From Lacibacter sp. H375 (lineage in GTDB: Bacteria; Bacteroidota; Bacteroidia; Chitinophagales; Chitinophagaceae), in assembly GCF_037892425.1 (NCBI RefSeq), contig NZ_JBBKTT010000001.1, forward strand, positions 2,604,001 through 2,668,000: a DNA stretch of 64,000 nucleotides. The letters run 5' to 3'. Below, in pieces: positions 16,127 through 24,062 of the stretch; position 1 is the first letter of the stretch; each line of letters opens with the position of its first letter. The position numbers and the translations under genes are program-made. The notes below the pieces were generated by a model, which worked only from the letters and a program-made list of their open reading frames with translations, was not told the DNA's origin and did not search any database.

Positions 16127-18709
16127 ATGAGAAGGTGTTTTCTTTTTGTTTTATTGCTAACAGCACTTACGCAGGTTTCGTTTGGACAGAGTGTGTTAAA
16201 AGGAATTATTAAAGATGGTAAGGGGCAGCCCGTTGAGGCAGCCAGTATCAAGGTAAAAGGAACTGCAATTAATGCTGTTGCTGATGGTAAAGGACATTTT
16301 AATATTCCTGCGCCAAGGGAATTGCCTTTTACGTTACTTATTTCTTCAGCTGGGTATTACCCAAGCGAAGTAGAGATCACTGAGTTAAAGGAAGCTGAAT
16401 TAAATATTGTTTTAATTGACAACAATCAATTGTCGGAAGTTGTGATTACTTCACGTCGCCGTATTGAAACAGCACAGAATGTTCCTATTGCTATTTCAGT
16501 AGTAGGAGGTGCACAAATTGAAAATGCAGGTGCGTTTAACGTAAACCGTTTGAAAGAGCTTATACCAAGTGTGCAACTTTATACCTCCAATCCACGTAAC
16601 ACCGGTATTAATATCCGTGGACTGGGATCACCATTCGGACTTACCAACGATGGTCTTGATCCGGGTGTAGGTTTTTATGTTGATGGTGTATATTTTGCAC
16701 GCCCTGCCGCAGCAACACTTGATTTTATCGACATCGAGCAAATTGAAGTATTGCGTGGTCCACAAGGAACACTGTTTGGTAAGAACACGACTTCAGGTGC
16801 ATTCAACATCACTACCCGTAAACCAAGTTTTAATCCCGGTGCAAATTTCGAAGTGAGTTATGGCAACTATGGATATATACAAGCCAAAAGTTCAATAACA
16901 GGTGCATTAACGAAGAAGATAGCCGGACGTCTTTCTTTCTCTGGTACACAACGTAATGGTTTAATTGAAAATGTCAAAACAGGAAAGTACACGAATGATA
17001 TCAATAACCTCGGCTTACGTGGCCAGTTATTATTCAAACCTTCAGTTAATACCTCTATAACACTTGCCGGTGATCTGTCCCGTCAACGTCCTGATGGTTA
17101 TGCACAAGTAGTAGCCGGTGTGGTGCAAACAAAACGTGCAGCGTACCGCCAATTCAATGCAATCATTGCTGATCTTAATTATTCATTGCCCAGCCAGAAT
17201 GCATTCGATCGTAAAATAGATCATGATGTTCCGTGGAATTCCGGTAACGATTTAGGTGGAGCTTCATTGAATATTGAACAAAAGATAGGATCAGGTACGC
17301 TTACAGCAACTACAGCTTGGCGTTATTGGAATTGGGATCCATCTAATGATAGAGACTTTACAGGTTTGCAAGCATTGGCTAAGTCTCAAAATCCGGCTAA
17401 GCATCAAAACTGGTCACAAGAAGTTCGTTATGCAGGTCAGTTGTCTTCACGCTTGAGTGGTGTTATTGGTTTGTTTTATATTGACCAGGAAGTTAAGATC
17501 AATGGTACAGAGGAATCAGGTTCTGCTCAGTGGCGTTTTTCACAAAGCTCAACCAGTAATCTTTGGAAAACACCGGGTCTGTTCGAAGGTTTTGGAATTA
17601 ATACAAAAGCTTCTATCAAATCGAAGAGCGCTGCCGTATTCACAAATATTGATTGGGAAGTATTTGAAGGATTTCACATTTTGCCGGGGTTACGCTACAA
17701 TTACGATGAAAAAGATGTTGTTTACAACCGTATAGCATATGGTGGTTTGGATACAGCTACTTACAATGGTTCTAAAGGAGATAAAACTACTTTGCAAGGA
17801 TTTAAAAACGGAGTATACACCAGCCAGGCTTATGTGGCCAATGCGAATGAAAATAATCTTACTTACCAGCTTACACTTTCTTACAGAGCAAATAAACATA
17901 TCAATACATTTGCAACTTATTCAACCAGCTTTAAGCCAGTTGGTGTTAACGTTGCAGGTTTGCCAACTGTAAACGGTCAGGCAGCAACTGATCTGGCAGT
18001 AATAAAACCGGAAGATGTAAGACATTTTGAAGTTGGTGTTAAAACAAATCCAACAGACAACTTTATTTTGAATGCCGTATTCCACAATACGAATATTCAG
18101 AACTATCAAACGAATGTTCAATCGGCAGAGTTAGGTGTTAACCGTGGTTACATTGCCAATGCAGAAGAAGTGAATGTAAAAGGAGTAGAGCTTGATGCAA
18201 ACTATAAAGTAAATAGCCACTTCTTATTCTATGGAGCGTTGGCTTATACCGATGCGAAGTATGTGAAGTTTGCAAATGCACCGCTTCCACTTGAAGAAAC
18301 AGGGTTGACTGAAAATGGCGTGCAGAAAGCATTCAAAGATATTTCAGGTGGCGTACTTCCCGGTATTTCAAAATGGTCAGGATCATTGGGCGGTGAGTTT
18401 ACAAAAGCATCTACTTTCTTGAATAAACCTGCAAAATTCTTTATTGCATTGGAAAGTTTTTATCGCTCTTCTTTTTCGTCGAGTCCATCTCCATCAGCTT
18501 ACCTGAACATTGATGGTTATGCACTTGTGAATGGACGAGTAGGCTTCCGTTGCGTTAACACAGGCTTTTCTGCTTTTGTATGGGGTAGAAATATTTTCAA
18601 TAAAAACTACTATGAACAACTTTTGCCGGCAGGTGGTAATGCAGGTCAATATGGAGCTGTTCTTGGAGATCAGGCTACTTATGGAGTAACGTTGCGCTAC
18701 TCACTTTAA
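16127..18709 (+). CDS. TonB-dependent outer-membrane receptor in the sulfur island
   Basis: An 860-residue energy-coupled importer. Order: signal peptide (1-20, ending SFGQ), carboxypeptidase-like regulatory domain (about 21-105, VLKGIIKDGKGQPVEAASIKVKG), plug (about 110-235, with RGLGSPFGLTNDGLDPGVGFYVDGVYFARP and EVLRGPQGTLFGKNTTSGAFNITTRKP), then a 22-strand type barrel ending in the aromatic YGVTLRYSL. It has no SusD partner, so it resembles siderophore/vitamin-type receptors more than the SusC class. Its leader carries a promoter and CTAC/GTAG motif like those of the metY leader, plus a Cys-rich peptide. That context suggests uptake of an organosulfur compound under cysteine shortage; the substrate cannot be read from the sequence. 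A terminator hairpin lies 66 bp downstream. Confidence 0.85.
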   Translation: MRRCFLFVLLLTALTQVSFGQSVLKGIIKDGKGQPVEAASIKVKGTAINAVADGKGHFNIPAPRELPFTLLISSAGYYPSEVEITELKEAELNIVLIDNNQLSEVVITSRRRIETAQNVPIAISVVGGAQIENAGAFNVNRLKELIPSVQLYTSNPRNTGINIRGLGSPFGLTNDGLDPGVGFYVDGVYFARPAAATLDFIDIEQIEVLRGPQGTLFGKNTTSGAFNITTRKPSFNPGANFEVSYGNYGYIQAKSSITGALTKKIAGRLSFSGTQRNGLIENVKTGKYTNDINNLGLRGQLLFKPSVNTSITLAGDLSRQRPDGYAQVVAGVVQTKRAAYRQFNAIIADLNYSLPSQNAFDRKIDHDVPWNSGNDLGGASLNIEQKIGSGTLTATTAWRYWNWDPSNDRDFTGLQALAKSQNPAKHQNWSQEVRYAGQLSSRLSGVIGLFYIDQEVKINGTEESGSAQWRFSQSSTSNLWKTPGLFEGFGINTKASIKSKSAAVFTNIDWEVFEGFHILPGLRYNYDEKDVVYNRIAYGGLDTATYNGSKGDKTTLQGFKNGVYTSQAYVANANENNLTYQLTLSYRANKHINTFATYSTSFKPVGVNVAGLPTVNGQAATDLAVIKPEDVRHFEVGVKTNPTDNFILNAVFHNTNIQNYQTNVQSAELGVNRGYIANAEEVNVKGVELDANYKVNSHFLFYGALAYTDAKYVKFANAPLPLEETGLTENGVQKAFKDISGGVLPGISKWSGSLGGEFTKASTFLNKPAKFFIALESFYRSSFSSSPSPSAYLNIDGYALVNGRVGFRCVNTGFSAFVWGRNIFNKNYYEQLLPAGGNAGQYGAVLGDQATYGVTLRYSL

Positions 18710-18774
18710 TAAAGTATGAGAACAAATTTTTGAATTTAGTTTTCCCTATAGCAAGCAATCGTAAAGAAAGCCGC

Positions 18775-18803
18775 GCATCCCGATTCTTCGGGATGCATTT
18801 TTT
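18775..18803 (+). terminator. Terminator hairpin after the TonB receptor
   Basis: GCATCCCGA (18775-18783) pairs with TCGGGATGC (18788-18796), loop TTCT, then A and six T. It ends only three bases before the tRNA-like sequence, which leaves no room for a promoter between them. Confidence 0.85.
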
Positions 18804-18806
18804 CAA

Positions 18807-18897
18807 AGCTGTATGGCCGAGTGGTTAGGTAAAAGTCTGCAAAACTTTTTACGTTGGTTCCCTGCCCGATGGCAGGCGAGGAATCCGACTGCAGCGT
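18807..18897 (+). tRNA. tRNA-Cys(GCA)-like gene with a hairpin inserted in the T-loop; possible pseudogene
   Basis: Folding by eye gives: acceptor 18807-18813 with 18890-18896 (six of seven pairs, A1-G72 mismatched); D arm GCCG...GGT from 18816; anticodon stem AAAGT/ACTTT with loop CTGCAAA and anticodon GCA (18839-18841); variable loop TTAC; T stem GTTGG (18853-18857) with CCGAC (18885-18889). The discriminator is T18897, as tRNA-Cys requires; CCA is not encoded. The T-loop should read TTCGAAT, but TTC and GAAT are split by 20 extra bases (18861-18880). Without them the gene has the usual 71 nt. Either the element is tolerated or removed, or this is a decayed copy; the A-G pair and AU-rich anticodon stem favour decay. 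It lies between two genes of the sulfur island, 20 bp before a DUF2490-like start. Confidence 0.65.
18861..18880 (+). repeat. 20-nt palindromic element inserted in the tRNA T-loop
   Basis: CCTGCC-CGAT-GGCAGG-CGAG: a 6-bp perfect hairpin plus a 4-nt tail, placed exactly between tRNA positions 56 and 57. The palindrome in the metY leader (2441-2458) looks like a relative. Confidence 0.65.
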
Positions 18898-18916
18898 CAA
18901 ATGAAACAAAATGCAA

Positions 18917-19672
18917 ATGAAACGTAAATATTTTTCAACCCTGCTGATGCTGTTAAGCATGCAATCGATAATAGCACAATTGAAAACTACAACTGATGTA
19001 AGGCAGATATGGACTGGATATTTTAATCAAACACGTTTAACCGATAAATGGGGTTTTTGGGCTGATGTTCACTTGCGTACAAAAGACAACTACTTTAATA
19101 ATCTTTCACAAGGAATTGTTCGTTTAGGTTTAACCTATTATCTCACAGACGATTCAAAGCTTACAGCTGGGTATGCTTTTATCAACCATTTTCCTGCGGA
19201 GAATCATAAAAATATTTCACAACCTGAGCATCGCCCCTGGCAACAAATTCAATGGCACACCAAATATCCTAAGCTGAAGCTGATGCAGTGGTTCAGGCTA
19301 GAAGAACGTTACCGAAGGAAAATTAAGAATAACGATGAGCTGGCAGACGGTTATAATTTCAACTTCAGGCTTCGATATAATATTCTGTCGCAGTTTCCAC
19401 TGAGTAAGAAACGGTTTCAGCCACATACGTTTTCATTTGTGTTAAGCAATGAAGTGTTTGTAAATTTTGGAAAACAGATCGTTTATAATATGTACGATCA
19501 AAACAGGTTCTTCGCCGGGTTTCATTATCATGTAAACAAACATGATAATCTGCAAGTCGGTTATATGAACGTTTATCAGCAATTGGCTGCGGGTAATCAA
19601 TACCGAAGTACACATGCGGCCCGGGTCTTCTATTTCCATAATCTTGATTTACGAAAAAGCATACAACACTGA
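18917..19672 (+). CDS. DUF2490-like outer-membrane protein (second copy)
   Basis: Product of 251 residues from the ATG at 18917 (an ATG six bases upstream is also possible). Signal peptide MKRKYFSTLLMLLSMQSIIAQ. The mature chain has the DUF2490 pattern: RQIWTGYFNQTRLTDKWGFWADVHLRTKDN, WFRLEERYRRK, NFRLRYN, and a final aromatic strand, suggesting a small outer-membrane barrel. It shares the LEERYRR/RTEERF arrangement with the copy at 13682 but is clearly diverged. It begins 20 bp after the tRNA-Cys-like sequence, so both may lie on one transcript. The MetZ-like gene follows after 126 bp. Function unknown. Confidence 0.65.
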   Translation: MKRKYFSTLLMLLSMQSIIAQLKTTTDVRQIWTGYFNQTRLTDKWGFWADVHLRTKDNYFNNLSQGIVRLGLTYYLTDDSKLTAGYAFINHFPAENHKNISQPEHRPWQQIQWHTKYPKLKLMQWFRLEERYRRKIKNNDELADGYNFNFRLRYNILSQFPLSKKRFQPHTFSFVLSNEVFVNFGKQIVYNMYDQNRFFAGFHYHVNKHDNLQVGYMNVYQQLAAGNQYRSTHAARVFYFHNLDLRKSIQH

Positions 19673-19763
19673 TCTTTCTTTATGCTTCCGTTCGTTCGTA
19701 AGAAAATGGTAAAACCATTGCGCAGAATACCATCTTTCTGATGTCTTAAAAGTCTTTCTGCCC

Positions 19764-19771
19764 TAACTTCG
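19764..19771 (+). promoter_or_regulatory. Possible -7 box before the metZ-like gene
   Basis: TAACTTCG differs from TAnnTTTG by one base and lies 28 bp before the start codon. No good -33 box at the usual distance, so this is weak. A small AATGGT/ACCATT palindrome precedes it near 19705-19719. Confidence 0.3.
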
Positions 19772-19798
19772 CAGCTCATTCAGAAGAACAATAAAGAT

Positions 19799-20974
19799 AT
19801 GAGTAAGTATCATCCACAAACGGACGCCATCCGGTTACAAATGAGCCGTACCAACGAAAAAGAACATAGTACTCCTTTGTTTTTAACCAGCAGTTTTGTG
19901 TACGATAGCGCAGAAGATATGGCGGCGGCTTTTTCTGATGATAGTCTTGATGTAAATATCTATTCCCGTTTTTCAAACCCAACGGTTGATGAGTTCATTG
20001 ATAAAATAGCAGTGCTTGAAGGTGCTGAAGCTGGTATTGCAACAGGTACAGGTATGGCTGCTGTGTTTTCAACCTTCATGACATTTTTAAGTAAAGGTGA
20101 TCATATCATTTCTGCATCTGCAGTATTTGGTTCAACACATACAATCCTTACAAAGTATTTACCTAAGTGGGGTTTTGAATCGAGTTATTTTGATATGAAC
20201 GCACCGGAAACAATTGAAGCATTGATTAAACCCAAGACCAAGTTGCTGTATGTTGAAACTCCATCAAACCCCGGGCTTGATATTATCGATCTTGAATATG
20301 TTGCAAACATTTGTAAGAAGCATAATATCCTGTTTGTAGTTGATAACTGTTTTGCAACACCTGCAGTTCAGCAACCTATTAAATTCGGTGCTGATCTTGT
20401 ATTGCATTCAGCAACAAAATTTATTGACGGGCAAGGAAGAGTATTGGGTGGAGTAGTGGCAGGAAGAAAAGAACTGGTGCATGAAATGTATTTATTTGTA
20501 CGTAACACCGGTCCGTCACTCAGTCCGTTTAATGCATGGGTATTGACGAAGAGTTTAGAAACATTATTCATCCGTATGGATAAACATGCAGATAATGCAT
20601 TGAAACTTGCACAACGCCTGGAAGGAAATGCAAAACTCAACTCGGTAAAATATCCCTTTCTCTCATCGCATCCGCAATACGAAATTGCCAAAAAGCAAAT
20701 GAGTAATGGCGGTGGTATTGTTACGTTTGAATTGAAAGGTGGAATTGAAAGTGGTCGTAAGTTTTTAAATGCACTGGAAATGTTATCGATGACAAACAAT
20801 CTTGGCGACAGCAGAAGTATTGCATCGCATCCTGCATCAACCACGCATTCTAAGTTGTCAGTAGATGAAAAGAAAGCTGTTGGTATTACAGACGGGCTGG
20901 TGCGTATTTCTGTTGGCCTGGAACATATTGATGATATTATTGCAGACATTGAACAAGCATTGGAAAAGTGCTGA
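19799..20974 (+). CDS. metZ: Homoserine sulfhydrylase, MetZ-like PLP enzyme
   Basis: PLP enzyme of the Cys/Met metabolism family, 391 residues. The PLP lysine is K207 in HSATKFIDGQGRVLGGVVAG; this FIDGQGR-LGGVVAG version marks O-succinylhomoserine sulfhydrylases (MetZ) rather than MetY ([12 protein letters not shown]). D182 in VVDNCFATPAVQQP binds the cofactor ring. EHSTPLFLTSSFVYDSAEDMAAAF near the N-terminus is also MetZ-like. It probably makes homocysteine from sulfide and an acylated homoserine; cystathionine gamma-synthase or methionine gamma-lyase activity cannot be excluded. It closes the sulfur island, on its own promoter, and is the second homoserine sulfhydrylase of the window after metY. 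Confidence 0.75.
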   Translation: MSKYHPQTDAIRLQMSRTNEKEHSTPLFLTSSFVYDSAEDMAAAFSDDSLDVNIYSRFSNPTVDEFIDKIAVLEGAEAGIATGTGMAAVFSTFMTFLSKGDHIISASAVFGSTHTILTKYLPKWGFESSYFDMNAPETIEALIKPKTKLLYVETPSNPGLDIIDLEYVANICKKHNILFVVDNCFATPAVQQPIKFGADLVLHSATKFIDGQGRVLGGVVAGRKELVHEMYLFVRNTGPSLSPFNAWVLTKSLETLFIRMDKHADNALKLAQRLEGNAKLNSVKYPFLSSHPQYEIAKKQMSNGGGIVTFELKGGIESGRKFLNALEMLSMTNNLGDSRSIASHPASTTHSKLSVDEKKAVGITDGLVRISVGLEHIDDIIADIEQALEKC

Positions 20975-20996
20975 TGCAAGAATATAGTAATAAAAA

Positions 20997-21022
20997 GAGC
21001 CACGTTTTGCGTGGCTCTTTTT
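20997..21022 (+). terminator. Terminator of the metZ-like gene
   Basis: GAGCCACG (20997-21004) pairs with CGTGGCTC (21010-21017) around TTTTG, with five A before and five T after. It may work in both directions. Confidence 0.9.
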
Positions 21023-21045
21023 ATTTGCGAATACAACATGCTTAA

Positions 21046-21077
21046 AATAAAAAGCCCCGCCACCTAAAGGACGGGAC
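21046..21077 (-). terminator. Terminator of the minus-strand gene at 21108
   Basis: Read on the minus strand, GTCCCGT pairs with GCGGGGC (two G-U pairs), followed by TTTTTATTTT. Located 31 bp after the stop codon of the gene it would end. Confidence 0.7.
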
Positions 21078-21107
21078 CGTTATTACCTGATAAAACCAAA
21101 ACACTCT

Positions 21108-21596
21108 TTAGCGGGTTGGCATAGTTTCGTTCGTGCCTTTTACTTTTTTCAGAAGTAAAATATAACCGCAACATTCTTTATTCTTTTTATTAACCTGTAC
21201 TGGTTTGATCATGTGCCACTCACTGATCTTCGGCATATAACCATAGCTGATGATATTGCCATCCAGTTCAGGTTTTAATTTTTTATAGAACACTTGCTTC
21301 TCATCATAGTCATACATACGCACTTCCTGGATCTTGCTGCTGGGGTCGCCAATAAAAACAATATGGTACCAGGAGCCTTGTGTCATGGGAACAATAACCG
21401 GCATTTCAAATTCACTTTCCATGGTCATGCTGGCTTCTTTCAAAACCATAAACCCACTCTGTTCAAATGATTTCTTTAAACTATCTACTTGTAAACTGAT
21501 TGATTGATTGGTGCAACTCCGTTGGCGGATAACATCCTGTGCGGAAGCAAATGTGCACAGTAACGCAAATGTGCAGATGAAAAATAAGTTTTTCAT
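21108..21596 (-). CDS. Secreted hypothetical protein, 162 aa
   Basis: I do not recognise the family. The ORF is open to 21698, but the ATG at 21596 begins a clean signal peptide (MKNLFFICTFALLCTFASAQ), so I take it as the start. The mature part (about 142 residues) has mixed alpha/beta character, with SFEQSGFMVLKEASMTMESEFEMPVIVPM and a Cys pair near the C-terminus (KECCGYILL). It stands alone between the convergent end of the sulfur island and the SDR gene. A periplasmic or exported location is likely; function unknown. Confidence 0.65.
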   Translation of the reverse strand: MKNLFFICTFALLCTFASAQDVIRQRSCTNQSISLQVDSLKKSFEQSGFMVLKEASMTMESEFEMPVIVPMTQGSWYHIVFIGDPSSKIQEVRMYDYDEKQVFYKKLKPELDGNIISYGYMPKISEWHMIKPVQVNKKNKECCGYILLLKKVKGTNETMPTR

Positions 21597-21785
21597 ACTA
21601 GTACGGATTATTAGGGTTTTAATGCTGTTTTTCAGCAGGATTTGGTACGATTTACAGTACAAGATACTGTATATATTATGATATTGGAGTCTTTTCAATG
21701 CTATGTTTTACTACTACGTAGTTTCCCTTATGATGGTTTATGATTTTTACCTGCTGAATATACCAATAATTGTGCCTCAATATTC

Positions 21786-22547
21786 CTAAGATCCCTTATA
21801 GGTATAAAAAGAATTTGCCTGGGCGGTACAGGTAAGAACAAGGTCGTTGATGCACACGTGCGCAGGCAGGTTGGCCGCATAAAAAATGACATCGGCCACA
21901 TCTTTCGCAGACAATGGCTTGTAGCCTTCATATACAGAAGCCGCCTTCTGCTCATCGCCTTTGAAACGGATCATAGAAAACTCTGTTTCAGCCGCTCCGG
22001 GGTGAATAGCAGTAACTTTTATCTTATGTTTTAATAAATCTATGCGCATTCCTTTGCTAACACTGTCAACCGCCGCTTTGCTGGCACAATACACATTGCC
22101 GTTTTCATACGCTTCCTTGCCGGCAGTCGAGCCAAGGTTTATTACATGACCTCCATTTCGTTTGATCATATACGGCAATACAGCACGGCTCACATATAAC
22201 AATCCTTTAAGGTTTGTATCGATCATGATCTCCCAATCGTCCATATCAGCTACATCAAAATGATCTCGACCCAAAGCAAGACCTGCATTGTTCACCAATA
22301 CATCAATACTCTGCCATTCTTCCGGCAAACTGTTGATGGCCACAAACACTTCATCTTTCTGCTGCACATCAAAAGGCAACAAAAAAATGTTAACGCCATA
22401 CTGTTCTTCTAACTGTGTTTTGATTTCCTGCAAGCGATCGAGCCTGCGACCATTTAAAATAATATTCCAGTTGTTGGAAGCAAATACTTCTGCACAGGCT
22501 TTTCCAAAACCTGATGTGGCACCGGTAATAAAAACAAGTTTACTCAT
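21786..22547 (-). CDS. Short-chain dehydrogenase/reductase (SDR)
   Basis: NAD(P)-dependent oxidoreductase of the classical SDR family. From the ATG at 22547 it has 253 residues; the ORF runs further upstream but those residues overlap the neighbouring gene and show no homology. Motifs: cofactor loop TGATSGFGKA (8-17), NNAG near 86, and the active site YCASKAAVDS (YxxxK) near 154-163. GRRLDRLQEIKTQL after the second strand suggests NADP preference. The pattern is close to YdfG-type 3-hydroxy acid/serine dehydrogenases, but substrate cannot be fixed from sequence. It lies downstream of an oxidoreductase in the same direction, 52 bp away. Confidence 0.85.
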   Translation of the reverse strand: MSKLVFITGATSGFGKACAEVFASNNWNIILNGRRLDRLQEIKTQLEEQYGVNIFLLPFDVQQKDEVFVAINSLPEEWQSIDVLVNNAGLALGRDHFDVADMDDWEIMIDTNLKGLLYVSRAVLPYMIKRNGGHVINLGSTAGKEAYENGNVYCASKAAVDSVSKGMRIDLLKHKIKVTAIHPGAAETEFSMIRFKGDEQKAASVYEGYKPLSAKDVADVIFYAANLPAHVCINDLVLTCTAQANSFYTYKGS

Positions 22548-22599
22548 GCCGTGAATGTACAGAGAAACTGAATTGAGCGAACGGGATGTGATTGATTTT

Positions 22600-23976
22600 T
22601 TAAAGCTTAATATCTTCGATCGTCCGGTTCTGGCGGCTGCGTTCGGCACCAAAAGCCATGAGATGACTTTCAACCGAAACTTCAATGGAAGAACTGAGTA
22701 AATCTTTGTTTTGTTGATACACGGCCTGCACCCAATCTTTCACCAGTCGATGATCTCCGCCACCATGTGCATCTGTTTTTAAACTCCAGGAAGTTTGCTT
22801 GCGGGTTTTAAAATCTGTGAGTACAAAACTTTCCATATCGCCGATAATATCACCCTTCGATCCCATGATACGGGTCTTTCTTCCTTCGTAGGATACATGG
22901 GCTTCCATAGAAAAAGCAGCAGTGGTTCCGTTTTCGAACAGCATGTTTACGGTAAGATGATCGGGCTGATCATTATCCATCCTGTAAACACAACGACCGT
23001 AGTCACTTGTTTTTAATTGTTCTAAAATGAAAGGCCCTTGATCTTCTTCATCTTCGGGCAGATCAAACACATATGTGCGTTTACGGTCACGGTAATAGAT
23101 CTGCAGGGCAGAATAGGCACAACTATCTTCCACTTTGCAACCATCGGTGCAACGTTCAGTGCTTCCTTCAGGTGCATTGGCATTTTTGAACCAGCGTAGA
23201 TTACCAAAACAATGCACATCATGCACCGGACTGTTCACCAACCAACGGATGATATCAGTATCGTGTGATGATTTTGCTAAGATGATAGGAGCAGCCATTT
23301 TGCTGTTGCGCCATTTGCCACGTACATATGAATGACTCATGTGAACATGCTCAATAGGTTCCATATGTTGGATACTGATGATCTCACCAATAAGCCCTGC
23401 GTCGATCACTTCTTTTAATTCACGGAAATAAGGTGAGTAACGCAACACATGGCAAACGCCCACAATGCGGCCGGTCTCTTTTGCTCTTTTTAGTATAAGC
23501 CTGCATTCTTCTTCAGTAGGTGCAATTGGTTTTTCGAGCAACACATCATAACCGGCATTCAATGCAGCAAGACAAGGAGCTGTGTGCAATTGATCAGGTG
23601 TTGCTATAATGACAGCATCTGCAATCTTCTCTCTAATAAAAACTTCTTTCCAGTCTTTATAACAATGGTCGGCTGATATTTTATGTTTGCGTGCTGTACG
23701 TTTTCTTCGTTCAGGATTATTATCTGCAACAGCTACAATTTGTAATTCATCGGGGTTTTGTGAAGCATAGTCTGCATAGATGGTACCACGGTGTCCTGCA
23801 CCAATAAGAATTGCCGTTACCGGCTTTTCAATTTTACAATGATTGGGATTATAAAATACATCATCGTGCAGACCAAGCAAATTTGCTACCTCTTTCCAGC
23901 CAAGTGTGGCAATATTGGTAAGCGATTCAACGTGACGTAAAAACTTTCGTGAAGCAATAAACTGGCGTAACGACAT
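22600..23976 (-). CDS. Gfo/Idh/MocA family oxidoreductase
   Basis: NAD(P)-dependent sugar/inositol-type dehydrogenase of 458 residues. Residues 1-50 form an N-terminal extension before the Rossmann domain, which starts at AILIGAGHRGTIYADYASQNPDELQIVAVADNN (about 56-88). The EKPIAP motif (LLEKPIAPTEEECRLIL) holds the catalytic lysine of the family, and PDQLHTAPCLAALNAG precedes it. A Cys-rich segment (RCTDGCKVEDSCAY) is seen in a subset of the family. There is no Tat or Sec signal, so it is cytoplasmic. Substrate unknown. The neighbours (SDR, glycerate kinase, second Gfo/Idh protein) suggest sugar-acid catabolism. Confidence 0.85.
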   Translation of the reverse strand: MSLRQFIASRKFLRHVESLTNIATLGWKEVANLLGLHDDVFYNPNHCKIEKPVTAILIGAGHRGTIYADYASQNPDELQIVAVADNNPERRKRTARKHKISADHCYKDWKEVFIREKIADAVIIATPDQLHTAPCLAALNAGYDVLLEKPIAPTEEECRLILKRAKETGRIVGVCHVLRYSPYFRELKEVIDAGLIGEIISIQHMEPIEHVHMSHSYVRGKWRNSKMAAPIILAKSSHDTDIIRWLVNSPVHDVHCFGNLRWFKNANAPEGSTERCTDGCKVEDSCAYSALQIYYRDRKRTYVFDLPEDEEDQGPFILEQLKTSDYGRCVYRMDNDQPDHLTVNMLFENGTTAAFSMEAHVSYEGRKTRIMGSKGDIIGDMESFVLTDFKTRKQTSWSLKTDAHGGGDHRLVKDWVQAVYQQNKDLLSSSIEVSVESHLMAFGAERSRQNRTIEDIKL

Positions 23977-24062
23977 AGATAAACAATTCTTCTTTTAAAA
24001 ATAAATTCCTTTCTCACAACAACAGTTCATCGGTTACGATACCTTAAAGTTAAAACAAGAAT

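Noticed and set aside
18775-18900. T-box riboswitch reading of the hairpin plus tRNA-like region
   Set aside because: No T-box consensus bulge or specifier loop is present; the sequence is itself a tRNA fold rather than a tRNA-binding leader.
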